DNA of 64,000 nt from Protopterus annectens (taxonomy: Eukaryota > Chordata > Ceratodontiformes > Protopteridae), in contig NC_056731.1 of assembly GCF_019279795.1 (NCBI RefSeq), positions 862,791,571-862,855,570 on the forward strand, in the 5' to 3' direction. Positions 10,584-21,530 of the stretch are shown here, one piece after another. The notes under the pieces were generated by a model. That model ran no database searches, had not been told where the DNA came from, and was given only the letters and a program-made list of their open reading frames with translations. Both the position numbers and the translations under genes were made by a program. Numbering within the stretch: the first letter of the stretch is position 1; every line of letters begins with the position of its first letter.

Positions 10584-11303
10584 GAAATTTGCTCAAGGTC
10601 AGGGTCATACCGGCCTGGGCTACTTGCTCAGAGAGCTCCTCTATGTCTCTTTTCATGTAGTCCAGGGAGGTACGTCTCAGGTCATTCACACCAGCATGGA
10701 CAATGACTGAGTCATATTTGTACTTGCCTTGGAGTGACCTGAGTGCTTGTGTTATGTGGTGGATCCTAGCGCCTGACAGGCAGCTCACAGTGACCTTCTC
10801 CTTGTTCAGCCTGGTGAGCGGGACGTCAGTGTGCCTGACGATAGAGTCACCTATTACAAGTGTATCAGGTGTGTTGTTTAGTCTTAAGGGCTGTGACTGG
10901 CACACTGGCTTTGTGAGCTATGTGTTGCACGTGTTTTGTTTTGGGGTAGCGGTTGCTTGGGTGTCTGCTTTGGAGGTCTCTGCTGCTTAGGCAGATTTTG
11001 ATTTAGAGCCTCAGAGTATGTTTTTGTGTGTTTATGTGTTTGGTTTGCTGTCGTGGTAGGTCTATGTGATACTGGAATTGTAGTGAGTTTGGTTTCCTTC
11101 TCCTCCTGACTGGTTACGCCAGTACTGAGTTGAGAGAGCTTAGCCTCCAGTTTGGTTATATGGTTGCATCTCTCACATGTGTTGGAATTTGTTGGGAGGA
11201 GGACAGGGTTGTCTGTGTACATGAGGCAGTTGTAACATTGCCTCAAGATTCCCAGATTCACCAGCTGGACCGGAGAGGAGATTGACAACTGACCTTTGGA
11301 CAT
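10584..11303 (-). pseudogene. LINE A ORF1: zinc-ribbon and SGNH esterase-like protein, C-terminally deleted
   Basis: Starts MSKGQLSISSPVQLVNLGIL. It has CYNC-x17-CERC (zinc-ribbon-like), a short heptad-like segment, a basic/Gln-rich stretch, and then, after a frameshift near 10895, the SGNH hydrolase-like core: TLVIGDSIVRHTD (block I with the Ser) and VHAGVNDLRRT (GxND block). The last block (DGLH) is gone because the deletion joins residue ~110 of this domain to the RT linker. ORF1 esterases of CR1/L2 LINEs are thought to act on lipids or assist RNP formation. Confidence 0.85.
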
Positions 11304-12236
11304 GTTAGAATAGTATTGGGAATTCCTTTATAATTGAAAAATGGGCCAATGGGGAACAAGGTACTCAAGGGGAGTTTGTGAGGGTGTAGTGCTTTTAATT
11401 TTTTAGTGCTGACTTATATAATTGCTTTAGTGAGCAAGTGCCAGGTAACTTAAATGCAATGTGTTACAGGTAACTTAAATGCAAAAACGACAAACAGTAA
11501 CTTTCTTTCAAGTGAAACAAGGAAATAAGTACAATAAGCAATGCAGATATCACTAGGGATCCACAGAAGCGCTGAAAAGCTGCGTTTTGGGTGGAATTAG
11601 CATTTCAGGGAAATAACAAGCAAACAAACAACAAGCATACAAACAAAGCTAGATTCAGCAGGCCTGGATCTAGTCTATGCTACAGCAAACAAGGTGTACC
11701 AATTTCAGTAAGAAACAGTTCAAATGTGCAGGCACTATAAGCCTTTAACCAGAAATTCCCAGCTCAGAAGGGCAGAGTCCAGCCTCTCCTCCCACAAGAG
11801 TGCAGACCACAAACCTTCTTAATGTAAAATAACTGGCCTGAAGCCCAAGTGCTTAAACCAGAACTAATACACTTTTAGAATAACAGACACTAAGCCCTCA
11901 ATCAGCAGTTCCCAACTTAGAAGGATGTAAGCTACCTGTCCTGCCACCACAGTGCAGGCCACAAACCTTCCTAATGTAAAACAACTGGTCTGAAGCCCAA
12001 GTGCTTAATCCAAAAGACTTAGAATGATAGCTACACTTTAATCAAGTTACTACCAAGCAGTAATAAATACAATTGAATACTTTAAAGAATGCCTGGATTA
12101 GTGCTCAAGTTATACAAACAAAGCTAGATTCAGCAGGCCTGTATCTAGTCTATTCTACAGCAAACAAGGTGTACCAATTTCAGTAAAAAACAGTTCAAAT
12201 ATGCAGGCCCTATAAGCCTTTAACCAGAAATTCCCA
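11304..12236 (-). repeat. LINE A 5' UTR with tandem repeats
   Basis: The part next to ORF1 (TACTCAAGGGGA and GAGCAAGTGC motifs) matches the leader upstream of ORF1 in LINE D (about 47760-47910). Further out, a ~152-bp unit recurs: CAGACCACAAACCTTCTTAA at 11803 versus the near-identical block at about 11955. A longer block beginning CAAAGCTAGATTCAGCAGGC is repeated at 11643 and 12120. The repeat units differ from those of LINES B and D. In family terms such monomers usually carry the promoter. Confidence 0.65.
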
Positions 12237-12362
12237 GCTTCGAATGCCACTCGACCGCAGGAAGGATATGCAGACTCCACACAGAAGGCACTCCAGCCGA
12301 GAATCAAACGGGAGAACCTCTTGCTGTGAGGCAACAACGCTACCGCTGCACCACCGCGGCTC
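12237..12362 (-). repeat. tRNA-like SINE module (minus)
   Basis: On the minus strand this reads GCCGCGGTGGTGCAGCGGTA (A-box-like), then GCCTCACAGCAAGAGG and a B-box-like part, then GGAGTGCCTTCTGTGTGGAG. It resembles the plus-strand module at 29068-29175. It interrupts the third unit of the LINE A 5' array at CCCAGCTT. It is SINE-type or SINE-derived sequence. It does not have a complete tRNA cloverleaf that I can support. Confidence 0.6.
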
Positions 12363-15160
12363 AGAAGCTGAATTCTTGCGCATTTTAATATTTTGGAAAG
12401 AAAGCTAGAATTTATATATACTGATTTGGATCAGTAGCTATAGCTTCCTTTAGAACACAGTATGGACACAGAAAAAGCAAATAATATCCTTATAAAGAAG
12501 CAAAAATGTAACACACACAGAATGGAATAGGCAAGCAGTTAAATAATTCTCTTTGAACAAGGTTTTAAAGGACAAAAGGTAAGGTTTGCAGTATGCACTG
12601 GTTCTAAAGGAAGCAAGATTAGCTTCTTCAGGAATAAAAAATTTCTAAACCCAGGAGATGCTGAATTTCTGTCTGATGGTCTCACAAAACAGGTATTCCT
12701 GAGGAAAGAAGCCACAGTGTGTTTCTTCATGCCACCATGGAAGTCTAAAATCATGGCAAAATGTACGCTTACTACAGAAACATTAAGCCATATCCAAAGA
12801 GGTGGTACAGAGAGTCTAAAACTGAGGAAAATGGGCCTTCCTGTGGAAGATTACCGCTACTGGTTATCTAAAGTTTTAAATATTCTGAGTAGAATGCTTC
12901 TATGTTTTACCTTCAATTTGGATACCAGCGTAGAGCTCTAATGTTGCCTTAGAAATATGAACCACATGTTCTAAATGTAGGGGTTCTGGTCACAACTGAA
13001 ATGACTGGAACTACACAATGACCCAAAGTGATCCATGCAGCGATGAGAGATGCCATCTTAATGGTGGCAACAGGAATGTAATTTTCAATGAAAGTAAAAT
13101 ATGATGCCTGCAGAAGCTCTCTAATAGGGTACAGAACGAAGTCTGCCTGAGCCAAAATGTGGAGCCAGAAGATCTGAATCTTTTCCATCCCTGTCCTGGA
13201 TAAAGGCATTGTTATCAAAAGTATTCGATAAAAGCATACTAAGACGGTTGCAAAAACATCCTGAAAATACACATTTTTTTGTCCAGAATGACAGGGAGAA
13301 AAAACTGCCATTTCTGGGTAATAAAAATTAAGACTGGAGTGCCCAGACATTCAAGAAAGAAAAGCATAACAACTAAACAAATAAAACATGACCATGCCAG
13401 TGTCACAGTAACTTACTGTGGTTTGATCCATTTTAGAAAAAGGGTTAGCACTTACAAGTAAAACAAACTTCAATGGAGCTTTTTCCTCTGACTCTTCTTT
13501 CATATTTGCTTCACCATGTCTGATTGGATGCCCTGGCCACCTACCTCTTCCCACTGGAGAATACAGTTCAGAATCACACTTGGTTTAGTCCATACCCCCT
13601 CCTAGTAAACACATCACCAGCTCCAGTCCCCTTAGGCTGGGTTTATCTACTCTAAAATTGGAAAACAGCTTTTTTTATCATTGGTTAGTTCCTTTTACTA
13701 TTGAAACATTACAGTTTACTACCCATTAGTTTAATTGTTTTGACCCTTTTGTATGTTAATGGAGTACTTGTATGAATGAAATGCTTTGCATCACTTTCCC
13801 ACAAAATGATCTGATTACATCTGATGTTTTAGATGAAAGTGCTGATGCCGTTTTTAAAATGAATAAACACAGCAAGTTGCTCAAACACCAGCATGCTTGT
13901 GTCTTACTTGATTAGAAAAGTATTTGTATTAGCCTTGTTGCCCCAACTAATACTACTGAAACTGTCTGGGTGACTTTCTCCCACATTTCTCTAGTTTCTG
14001 CTTGCAAATCCTGGTATTTTATAACTGTGCCTTGATGAACACAAATGTTAATCTGATGGTTATTCAATAACATATGTATAAGGATAATAAAATACGTAGG
14101 AGTCCATGCATTGTTATAAAATCAGATTTTAGGCCAAGTGGTGTCCCACTTTCCATCCTAAAGGTAGTGAAACTGCAACCTGAAGAACTTTCAAGTCAAA
14201 GAGGATGTTTACTAGGCAGATCATCCACAGTAAAACTAAACATTGTACCAGTCTGAATAGTAGATACTGAAACACTAACAGAGACAGACACAATGTGCTG
14301 AATAAGAATGGCATAATAGCAGTGGCCATTTAAATTCTAGCCTAATGTGTCACCGTTCTCTTTTGTAATGCATACACAAGTTGTAATTAATTTAAAGGGA
14401 AAAGTTAAGGAAAAGTTTGAGAAGCCAGCTGACTTGTAGTCATGCTCAGTGCCACAGTCCAAAAAGAATAGTATTGTACAGATGTTTTTGTTTGTTTTAT
14501 TTTGATTTCTAATATGTATCAGTTCTGGCCTGACCTCACCAGACACAAAGACACTATAAGCAGGGATAAAGCATTCCACAATCCATGGAACAGATACTGG
14601 GAAAACCACCTGCAGCATAGGTGCTCAGCAAGCATGGCACAAATATGGGATTTTCATAAATGGTGCTATCCATGGAATATGACAAATATACCATTTTCAT
14701 AACTTCTTTCATCCTTTACTTCTTCAACAGACTACCACTTGGGATAGTTTATTCTCCAGACGACTTCCAGAAACAAATAATATTGATCCTGGATGAACTT
14801 CCATGTGTAGTTTGCTGTATGTGTGGTGTCCTCATCTAGGGGAAGTAAGCTGAAACAGATGCTAGATAACACACTATGTTAAAACAGATCCAAAAATGTA
14901 TGTATCACAATGATAATGTAACAGCATGAAACAGCAAAAGTGTGGTTAAATTTTGTGGCCACGTTTTATCAGCCAAGGGGGTGGAGGTAAGGCCTGGCCA
15001 AGAGAAGACCAGTGCAGTCTGGATATTGAGGAAGCCATCCAATGTTATTGAAGTGCAAAGCTTTCTTAGGAAGGTAAACTAGCTTGAGAAATGTATTCAG
15101 TCTTTAGTAGAAGATGAAAAGATACTGAGAAACATGTTTTCCAATTAAATCAAAGTACAT
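12363..15160. other. No recognisable feature
   Basis: About 2.8 kb of AT-rich sequence. A 133-codon open frame on the minus strand (12949-13350) has no motif I recognise and no codon-usage support. No terminal repeats, tandem arrays or RT/recombinase motifs were found. It could be old decayed repeat or unique intergenic DNA. Confidence 0.5.
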
Positions 15161-15164
15161 TTGT

Positions 15165-16231
15165 ATAAGTTAACTTACCTTAACAGTACATGTTGGAATA
15201 TATCACTATTGTGGCAGCATATAACTATATGGAATGTATCCTGCCAAGGATGTCAGACATCTGGCCAGTATACTACAGCTTTTTGGTGCCTTCCTCATTG
15301 CATTGCCCATCTGCTGAAGCACAATGGCATGACAGTATAAAAAGGACATTTAGATGCCAAAATCTCAAAGCTTTCTTGCATGAAAAAGTGAGGATACAGC
15401 TCAAAGATAAGTCATATCCAAGAATAGGAAAATATGTCAACTGATGTCATGACAGAAACAAGGGGGCAAAATAAAGCCTGTGGACCCCCCCCCAACTCGT
15501 GACAAGCAGCAAGTACAGAAAAGGGGGATGGAGGGAAGGTATTAGTACTGCAACAGTGATCTATGTAAACATCTACTGTTATGGTAAGTTTACTTATATT
15601 ACTGTGCTATGTTCACCATTAGATCACTATTTCAGTAGCATATAGCTATATGGGATGAGTGTCACAACTTATACAGACAGGGAGGAGGAAACAGGAACAA
15701 AGTTCAGAAGAACTCTATATATAGTACATCTCTTTCAAGAAGGCCCCAGATGTTGCCACTGCTCTGGTGGAGTGAGTTTTAGCATTCTGAGGAGGGTTAT
15801 TTTCATGATGAGAATAAAATAAGTGAATAGCCTGAGACAGCCACCTGGAGATGGTTTGCTTAGAAACTGACAGTCCCCTTTTTCTTGCCATCAAAATAAG
15901 CAAACAGTTGGTCTGACAATCTGAAATCTTTCGTCCTATCCAGTTAGTGCCTGAGTTGCTTGTGGGCATCCAGGGAATGTAGAATTCTCTCTCTACTCTG
16001 TTCTTAGATTGGGGGGAAGAATGTATGGAGATGAAGAGACTGAGTCAAAATAAACCCAGAACCAGCCATAGGCATGAATGAAGATTTGGTCAAAAGAATT
16101 ACCCTATCGCTGTGGAAAACTAAAAAGGGATGAGTAGACATGAGGGCTTGCAACTCAGGTATTCATCTGGATGAAGTCAGTGCAATCAGCAAAACTGTCT
16201 TTGCAAACGCAGAGAAGAACTAGCATAGGTT

Positions 16232-16232
<1 letters not shown>
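15165..16232 (-). mobile_element. DIRS family-2 3' fragment: terminal repeat, ICR and recombinase
   Basis: The left terminal repeat (about 15172-15300; GCAGCATATAACTATATGGA, ATCCTGCCAAGGAT) matches in inverted orientation the right ends at 7773 and 30203. At 15545-15650 an ICR-like junction holds AACATCTACTGTTATGGTAA (complement of the left end) followed by CAGTAGCATATAGCTATATG (right-end-like). A recombinase fragment follows (15715-16230). The element is cut off by the AT microsatellite and the TIR transposon at 16234-16301. Confidence 0.7.
15715..16230 (-). pseudogene. DIRS-2 tyrosine recombinase fragment
   Basis: The open piece 15715-15969 contains NAKTHSTRAVATSGAF with the HxxR box (HSTR), aligned to the same box in DIRS A, B and D. 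Upstream on the minus strand (15980-16230) is sequence matching the recombinase mid-region with a degraded Arg segment. The Tyr region is lost or frameshifted near 15720. The wording around HSTR is distinct from family 1, which supports a separate family. Confidence 0.7.

Positions 16233-16233
<1 letters not shown>

Positions 16234-16288
<55 letters not shown>
16234..16288. repeat. (TA)n microsatellite
   Basis: About 27 TA units, ending 12 bases before the left end of the TIR transposon. Confidence 0.97.
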
Positions 16289-16292
<4 letters not shown>

Positions 16293-16300
16293 GCAAAAAA

Positions 16301-17023
16301 GGGGTCTATATTGGAACATCAAAGTTTCAAAACTTTGAATGTTCTAATATCAAACCCTATTCAGCGAAAGCTGAAAATATCGAAGCAACAGAAAACCAAT
16401 TTTTTTTCCTAGGAAAAGAATTTGGTTGTCCGTTTCTGTTGCTTCGGCATTTTCAGCGCTGTGGTGGAAAGTTACAGGTCAGGTTCAAGTAAGTGTGCAA
16501 CTGAGTGCGGGTTAGTATGTGTGCGATTGTGTGGACATAAGGGTTAGGGTGGGTTCGGTGAGTTAGGGTTAGGGCACGGGTTATGTATGTGTGCGATTGT
16601 GTGGATGTGAGGGTTAGGGTGGGTTAGGTGAGTTAGGGATAGGGCGCTGGTCAGGTAAGTGTGCAATTGTCTGGATGTGAGGGTTAGGGCGGGGTTAGGT
16701 GAGTTAGGGTTAGGGTGCAGGTGAGGTGAGTGTGCGATAGTGAAGGACCTTAAGGTTAGGGTTTGGGTTAAGGTAAGTGGATAGTTAGTGGTGTGTGTGT
16801 ATAGTTTAGTGTAGGGTTAGGTGTAAGATTTTAGGTGTATGTGTGTGTGGATTGCTGTTTGTTTGGTGTGCTTGTGTTGTGTGTATGTGTTTTGGAGCAG
16901 CAATTTTTTTTCCCTAGGAAACAATTCGCTGTTCTGTATGTTTGATGTTTTCAGCTTTCGCAAATAGGGTTCGATATTAGAACATTTGAAGTTTTGAAAC
17001 TTCGATGTTCTAATACAGACCCC
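16301..17023. mobile_element. Non-autonomous TIR DNA transposon with TTAGGG-like subrepeats
   Basis: The ends are inverted: left GGGTCTATATTGGAACATC, right complement GGGTCTGTATTAGAACATC, with homology running about 75 bp. Each end also folds on itself (for example CATCAAAGTTT / AAACTTTGAATG). The flanks are CAAAAAAG and AAAAAAAG, giving a possible 8-bp target duplication. The interior is GT-rich with many GGGTTAGGG-type units (16540-16760) but no ORF. Superfamily unassigned; the 7-8-bp duplication would fit hAT or P. Confidence 0.75.
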
Positions 17024-17255
17024 AAAAAAAGTCTTGTAAAACAGCAGTTTGTAAGATTAGTAAGAATGATTTCAAATTATAATGATTTTATAACTGAAAA
17101 TAATAAAGTCAAGAAAATGTTTTTAGAAAGGGGCTTTCCACAGGGATTTGTTAATGTCATTTTAACAAGGTATTTAGTAAAAAAAAATGGTAATTTTCAG
17201 CAGCTTCTTTGCAAAACATTAAAAAGGGTTAATATCAAAACACGCCCGATTACGA
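17024..17255 (+). pseudogene. Penelope-like element fragment (RT C-terminal linker)
   Basis: The frame reading VKQQFVRLVRMISNYNDFI, then KKMFLERGFPQGFVN and, further on, IKTRP, matches the segment after the RT palm in Penelope-like elements (pattern QF-x-R-x-x-R-x-x-x-x-x-x-D, F-x-x-RG(Y/F)). The comparable segment of the large PLE in this window is FIRIVRLCSNNVDRDREL with KFKERGYDE. The two differ, so this is another subfamily. It is cut at its left by the TIR transposon. No GIY-YIG domain follows. Confidence 0.6.
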
Positions 17256-19540
17256 TAGGACTATGATACACCAATATTGGCCAATATGCATGACATAATG
17301 AATAATAATTAGTGCTTTAAGATACTTTCCATGAATTACTACAGTGGTGAGTAATAACGCCACATTTGTTTATAAAAGGGCTCAAAATTAAAGAAAATAC
17401 ATATTTTTGAAAGTAAGTCTGGAAAAATCTGGGGCATATTAAGGAATGATTTATGAACAAGACCTGGAACCATGCACTTCCTTTGCTGTTCTTGGTTTGT
17501 CTTTAAAAAGTACTACAATGGAAGATTGTTATTACTGGTTTACTTTAGACTTTGAGCATGAATTCATCATTAACAGAGCTCATGGGTTCCCTGTCTTGCT
17601 CTCTAAGAAATATAGAGTCTATTGTGGATAATTTCACCCTATTAGTGCTGAAGCACATTCAACTAGTGGCTCAGATGCAAACCAACAACATAACACTTGT
17701 GAGCTGTAATAAACATTCACAATTCTGACAACAATGAACAAAATACAGAAAACCTCAATTTCCACTGTATCCTATAGCGGAACAACTTGGTTTTCCTTTA
17801 TGATTACTTTTGGTGCAACTATTTCACTGGTATGTGGTAACACCTTTATAGTCCAATTAAATGTTTTGAGAAGTTTAATAAATGTTATTTTACACTTTGA
17901 ACAATAGCTATTTTAAGGAATGCAGCTGCTCCAAAGTCATCCCCACTGGACATAGAACATGGAAATTCCCTAACTGGTTAGAAGGAGGGATCAGATTACA
18001 TAAGGGCTACTTAAATCTATTTGATCCGCATGGCTATGAGTTCAATGAGCTACTGATTTAAGCTAATACTGCATGCAAGGACAAAGCTATGGCAGAAATT
18101 ATGGAAGTGAAGAACTCTATAGACAAAGATCTCCCTTTTGAGGTGCAAATTGATAAAAAAAATGGATATTTACATCACTGTAGAAAGATATACTGAGCAG
18201 AACAAAAAATGCAAATTTAAGAAACATGAATGTGATGGGGTGGAGTATAATCAAAATCTGGCTTATCGTTCTCCAAAAGAAAGAAACACACAAAAGGAAT
18301 GAATCAAATGTTTCTATTGCTACAGGAGAAGATGTCAAGGATTTGTGTGAAGATGCATTAAATTCTTTAGGTCCCCACCATGGCATTCTGGGAGACTAGC
18401 CAATCAGAAGCATAAACAAAACAGGAACTTTTTTGGACACACAGATGCAACTTTGATGGGGCAAACCCTATTACACATACCCTGCCAATAGGGGGAGGGC
18501 AGCCAGGAGATTTTAACGGCTTTGACAAGAATTTGTGGTTCAAGTACTGCAGTACCAACTAGAAATAACTTCACAACCTTGAAAGTAATTCTGGAGAAAG
18601 CTGGAGTGTATTAAAGACTAATTTGTGACAAGACCTGGTTCTGCATGCTTCCTTTGCTCTTCTTCTGCGCTAAAATGTAGCTTTTCCCTTTATTCCAACT
18701 TGCACTAACATAGAAATCAGTATAAAAGTCCTTTCCTTGAACAGTAATGCTCAAATACAGTATCTTCACTAAATGCACCACAGAATGATTATTTAGGGTA
18801 TTCAGAAAAAAAAGCACACTGATTGATGAATGGCAATACACAGGGAGCAGGCAATTCAGAGACCCGCACAGTATGACTGCATTGTCTGAGAAATAGTGCA
18901 ATACTCATCATATGCAATTAACAGCATAATGGCATGCAAGCATATCAATAAGATAACAAGATGCACCGGGTATACAACTGAAAAAGTCAAACTTTGTGGT
19001 GTGATTCAAAAACATAAAATTCACACATAAGCCACAGCAATGATCTATTCTGAACACCATGATTTTCAGGAGTACATGAGCTTCACTCATGTTAAAAATG
19101 ATAGGGTAGTGTCAGTATTAGCAGAGCAACAAGGGTTTGTGGCCAACTCCAGAGACAGTGCTCATGATGTTCGAAGTCATCACCCTCCGAGTTGTAGAAT
19201 GGCCTCTCAGCAGCTAACATACAATCACCAGTACATGACTATGACATTGTCAGCTGCTATCATTTGGACAGAGTCACCAGACCAGAATTAGTAGATGTGC
19301 TGCCTTCACATGGTATCAAGGGGGAAGCATGGACTGCCTATCCCAGGATACACAAAGGTTTGTATACGTTTGCCATCCCTGCTATGGGAATTTCAGCATC
19401 CAACAGGGGACATGTAAGAAGTCAACCTTGTAAACCCTACTTCAGTCTATTAACTTAATGCTGCAGTAGGTGCAGCTGTATATTTCATTTCTACAGAAGG
19501 CACAGGAGAAAAAGTTCAGTTGTGTAAGTTGCACTTGCCA
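17256..19540. other. Mostly unassigned; contains one diverged direct repeat pair
   Basis: No coding motifs. A ~90-bp block starting GAAAGTAAGTCTGGA at 17408 recurs with changes at 18581 (GAAAGTAATTCTGGAGAAAG), both continuing through ACAAGACCTGG and CTTCCTTTGCT. This suggests two copies of one unnamed repeat. The rest shows nothing I can name. Confidence 0.5.
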
Positions 19541-19544
19541 GACC

Positions 19545-20112
19545 AGTAGATGCTTGATTAAATCACTGCTGCAGTACCCTTGGCTATATGGTTTATATCC
19601 TGCCAGGGATATAATGGTTGGACAGTCATCCAAAGGATTTTACTCCCTCCTCACATGCTCCCAGGCTGCTGTGAGCCTAAGTTCCAGTGTGGATAAAACT
19701 TCAGCCTGAACAACAAAAAGCTTCAGAACTTTCTTGGTCACAAAGGGGGGGGGGGCCTAATGTCCTGAAAAAAATTAAAAAAGGGGAATATAACAACTTA
19801 AAAGTATAAACAAATCAGGGGAATGGAGGGAGGGTATGGCTATTGCAGCAGTAATTTAACTGAACATCTACCGTATGGCTTGACCTTGCCTGAAAGTTTT
19901 ACCATAGTGGCAAAACCAAGGGACAGCCATCTGGAAATAGTCTATTTTGACATGAGCTGCCCTTTGTTCCTCCCTTCAAATGAGATAAAAAGCTATACAG
20001 CTTTCCTAAAAGACTTAGTTTTGACAAGATAATACGTGAGTTGCCTGTGCATGTCCAAAGTATGAAGAATCCTTTCTCTATGGTTTTGAGGCTCAGGAAA
20101 GAACATAGTGAG
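19545..20112 (-). mobile_element. DIRS family-2 fragment (terminal repeat plus recombinase)
   Basis: 19560-19640 has the terminal-repeat motif (GCTATATGGTTTATATCCTG, CCAGGGATATAATGG). 19835-19870 has the ICR-like TATTGCAGCAGTAATTTAAC and GAACATCTACCGTATGG. 19915-20110 aligns with the recombinase region of the 15.8-kb copy (GACAGCCATCTGGAAATAGT; GAGTTGCCTGTGCATGTCCA). Gaps and stops destroy the frame. It ends at the hairpin sequence at 20116. Confidence 0.6.
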
Positions 20113-20115
20113 ATT

Positions 20116-20188
20116 GGGTCTATATTACAAGATCGAAACTTTAGTTAATCGAATAACTAAAGATCAATCTTGTAATATCGAAACCTAA
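20116..20188. repeat. Hairpin/TIR end related to the TIR transposon
   Basis: It starts GGGTCTATATTACAAGATCG and its second half, ending ATCTTGTAATATCGAAACC, is the imperfect reverse complement of the first half, giving a ~35-bp stem. The first bases equal the left end of the 16301 element. It may be a solo end or a very short derivative. Confidence 0.55.
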
Positions 20189-20997
20189 TAATGTTGAATG
20201 GCTGATTAGGAGGGAAGAGACTGATAAAGATCTCCTGGAAAAAAGCTGTGGTGGCTGTAATACCTAAAAATGTTAAAGACCCATCAGAACCAATTGATCG
20301 ATATGGACCAATGTGCTTATGTGGAGGGGAGGCCAACATTTGACAACATTAACAGAGGAATGATGATCCAGAGGGAAGCAGAATGTAAGAAAAAAACAAC
20401 TGTTGTTGGTGGGTCTTGATGCAGAGAAAGCATTTGGCAGAGCGAGCTGGGATTTTATTAGTACGGCAATGGAAGCAGTTGCATTCACTGATGCAACAAT
20501 AAAGTTAATTAGGAGGATATATGAGAGATCAGAGGAAAAATTTAAAGTGGGAGGGTTCCTCTCTGATTAGTTGTGTCTGAACAAAGGAACCAGGCAAGGG
20601 TGTCGTCTTTACCCTTTGTTATTTGCATTATATTTAGACTCACTGGCAAAATAATAAGGGGACAGAAATCCAAGGATATAATTGGAATGGTAATCAAGAA
20701 AAGTTGGATTATTTGTATACAAGATTATTTTTACCTGGTAAAAACAGAAAAGGACATTTCAGTGTTGTAAACATTCTGAGACAGTTTCAATTTTTTCGGG
20801 ATATAAAATTAGTGCAGCTAAAACAAAAGCTATAGCTGTAAACTATGTACCCACACATGAAGTGGTTCAGCAATACCCATATTTATGGGGACATGATAAA
20901 ATGAAGTATTTAGGAGCATGATTTAAAAAGGATTATGTTATGGCAGCTAAGGATATGTGAGAAGATGCTAAATAAAAGATAATGCAAAAACCGAGAA
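20189..20997 (+). pseudogene. L1/Tx1-type LINE, 5' piece (RT)
   Basis: Reading through frameshifts gives KAVVAVIPKNVKDPSE, a degraded DAEKAF box (LDAEKAFGRASWDFI), ATIKLIRRIYERSEE, then KGTRQGCRLYPLLFALYLD (the GxxQGxxLxPLLF box of L1-type RT), and FFGYKISAAKTKAIAVN with KYLGA near 20920. The YADD box is lost. It is 5'-truncated here. It stops at the 7-bp ACTAGAA where the TIR transposon is inserted, and continues from 24334. Confidence 0.8.
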
Positions 20998-21413
20998 ACT
21001 AGAATGGGTCTGTTAGGGCGGGGTATGTGAGTTAGGGTTAGGGCACGGGTGAGGTGAGTGTGCGATAGTGACAGACTTTAGGGTTAGGACGGGGTATGTG
21101 AGTTAGGGTTAGGGTGCGGGTGAGTGTGCCATAGTGACGGACCTTAGGGTTAGGGTTTGGGTTAAGGATAGTGGATAGATAGTACTGTATGTACAGTTTA
21201 CTGCAGGGTTAGATGTAGGATTTTAAGTGTATGTGTGTGGATTGCTGTTTTTTTGGTGTGCTTGTGTTGTGTGTGTTTTTCTCGGAACAGTGAATTTTTT
21301 TCCAGGGAAAAAATTCACTGTTCTGAGCTTTCGATGTTTTTAGATTTCGTGGTTAGAAGTTCGAGGTTGTTGTATTCGATGATGTGATGTTTTGTCGAAC
21401 TGATATAGACCCA
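20998..21413. mobile_element. TIR DNA transposon copy 2 (split by a Penelope-like element)
   Basis: The left end GGGTCTGTTAGGGCGGGG (from 21006) lacks most of the TIR. The interior has GTTAGGGTTAGGGC-type units. The right end reads TCGAACTGATATAGACCC (to 21412). The flanks ACTAGAAT and ACTAGAAG suggest a 7-8-bp target duplication within the L1-type LINE. The right ~215 bp of this element occurs again at 24105-24333 beyond the Penelope-like element. Confidence 0.7.
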
Positions 21414-21424
21414 CTAGAAGGTCT
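21199..21424 (+). repeat. Left ~226-bp direct repeat flanking the Penelope-like element
   Basis: From TACTGCAGGGTTAGATGTAG to ACTAGAAGGTCT. It matches 24105-24333 with only a handful of differences (I count about eight). It includes the TIR transposon end and the adjoining LINE bases, so it is duplicated target DNA and not part of the Penelope-like element. Confidence 0.85.
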
Positions 21425-21530
21425 CATCGATAACCACAGCAGACAGAAAAACTTTGAAAACCACAAACGTAAACCAGCAACTCCGTAGAAGGAAATTTAT
21501 TAAGAGCACACAGCTTAGATACCTCTAGCA

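Larger units (their letters stand above)
8377..12236 (-). mobile_element. CR1-like LINE, copy A (endonuclease deleted)
   Basis: Non-LTR retrotransposon on the minus strand. From the right: repeated 5' UTR (11304-12236), ORF1 with zinc-ribbon and SGNH domains (10585-11303), then directly the RT region (8490-10570), and a 3' end of 8-bp units (TATGAACC) at 8377-8400. The 8-bp tail and the RT type indicate the CR1 group. The whole APE endonuclease is missing: ORF1 SGNH sequence joins the linker before RT at about 10583. LINE D (minus, 43880-47753) shows the undeleted order. Confidence 0.9.

Noticed and set aside
12949-13350. 133-codon open frame on the minus strand
   Set aside because: No recognisable domain and no codon-usage support; opposite-strand stops are simply sparse here.
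16540-16760. Interstitial telomere array
   Set aside because: TTAGGG-like words are degenerate, interspersed with other GT-rich words and lie inside a TIR transposon, so this is not a telomere or a fused chromosome end.
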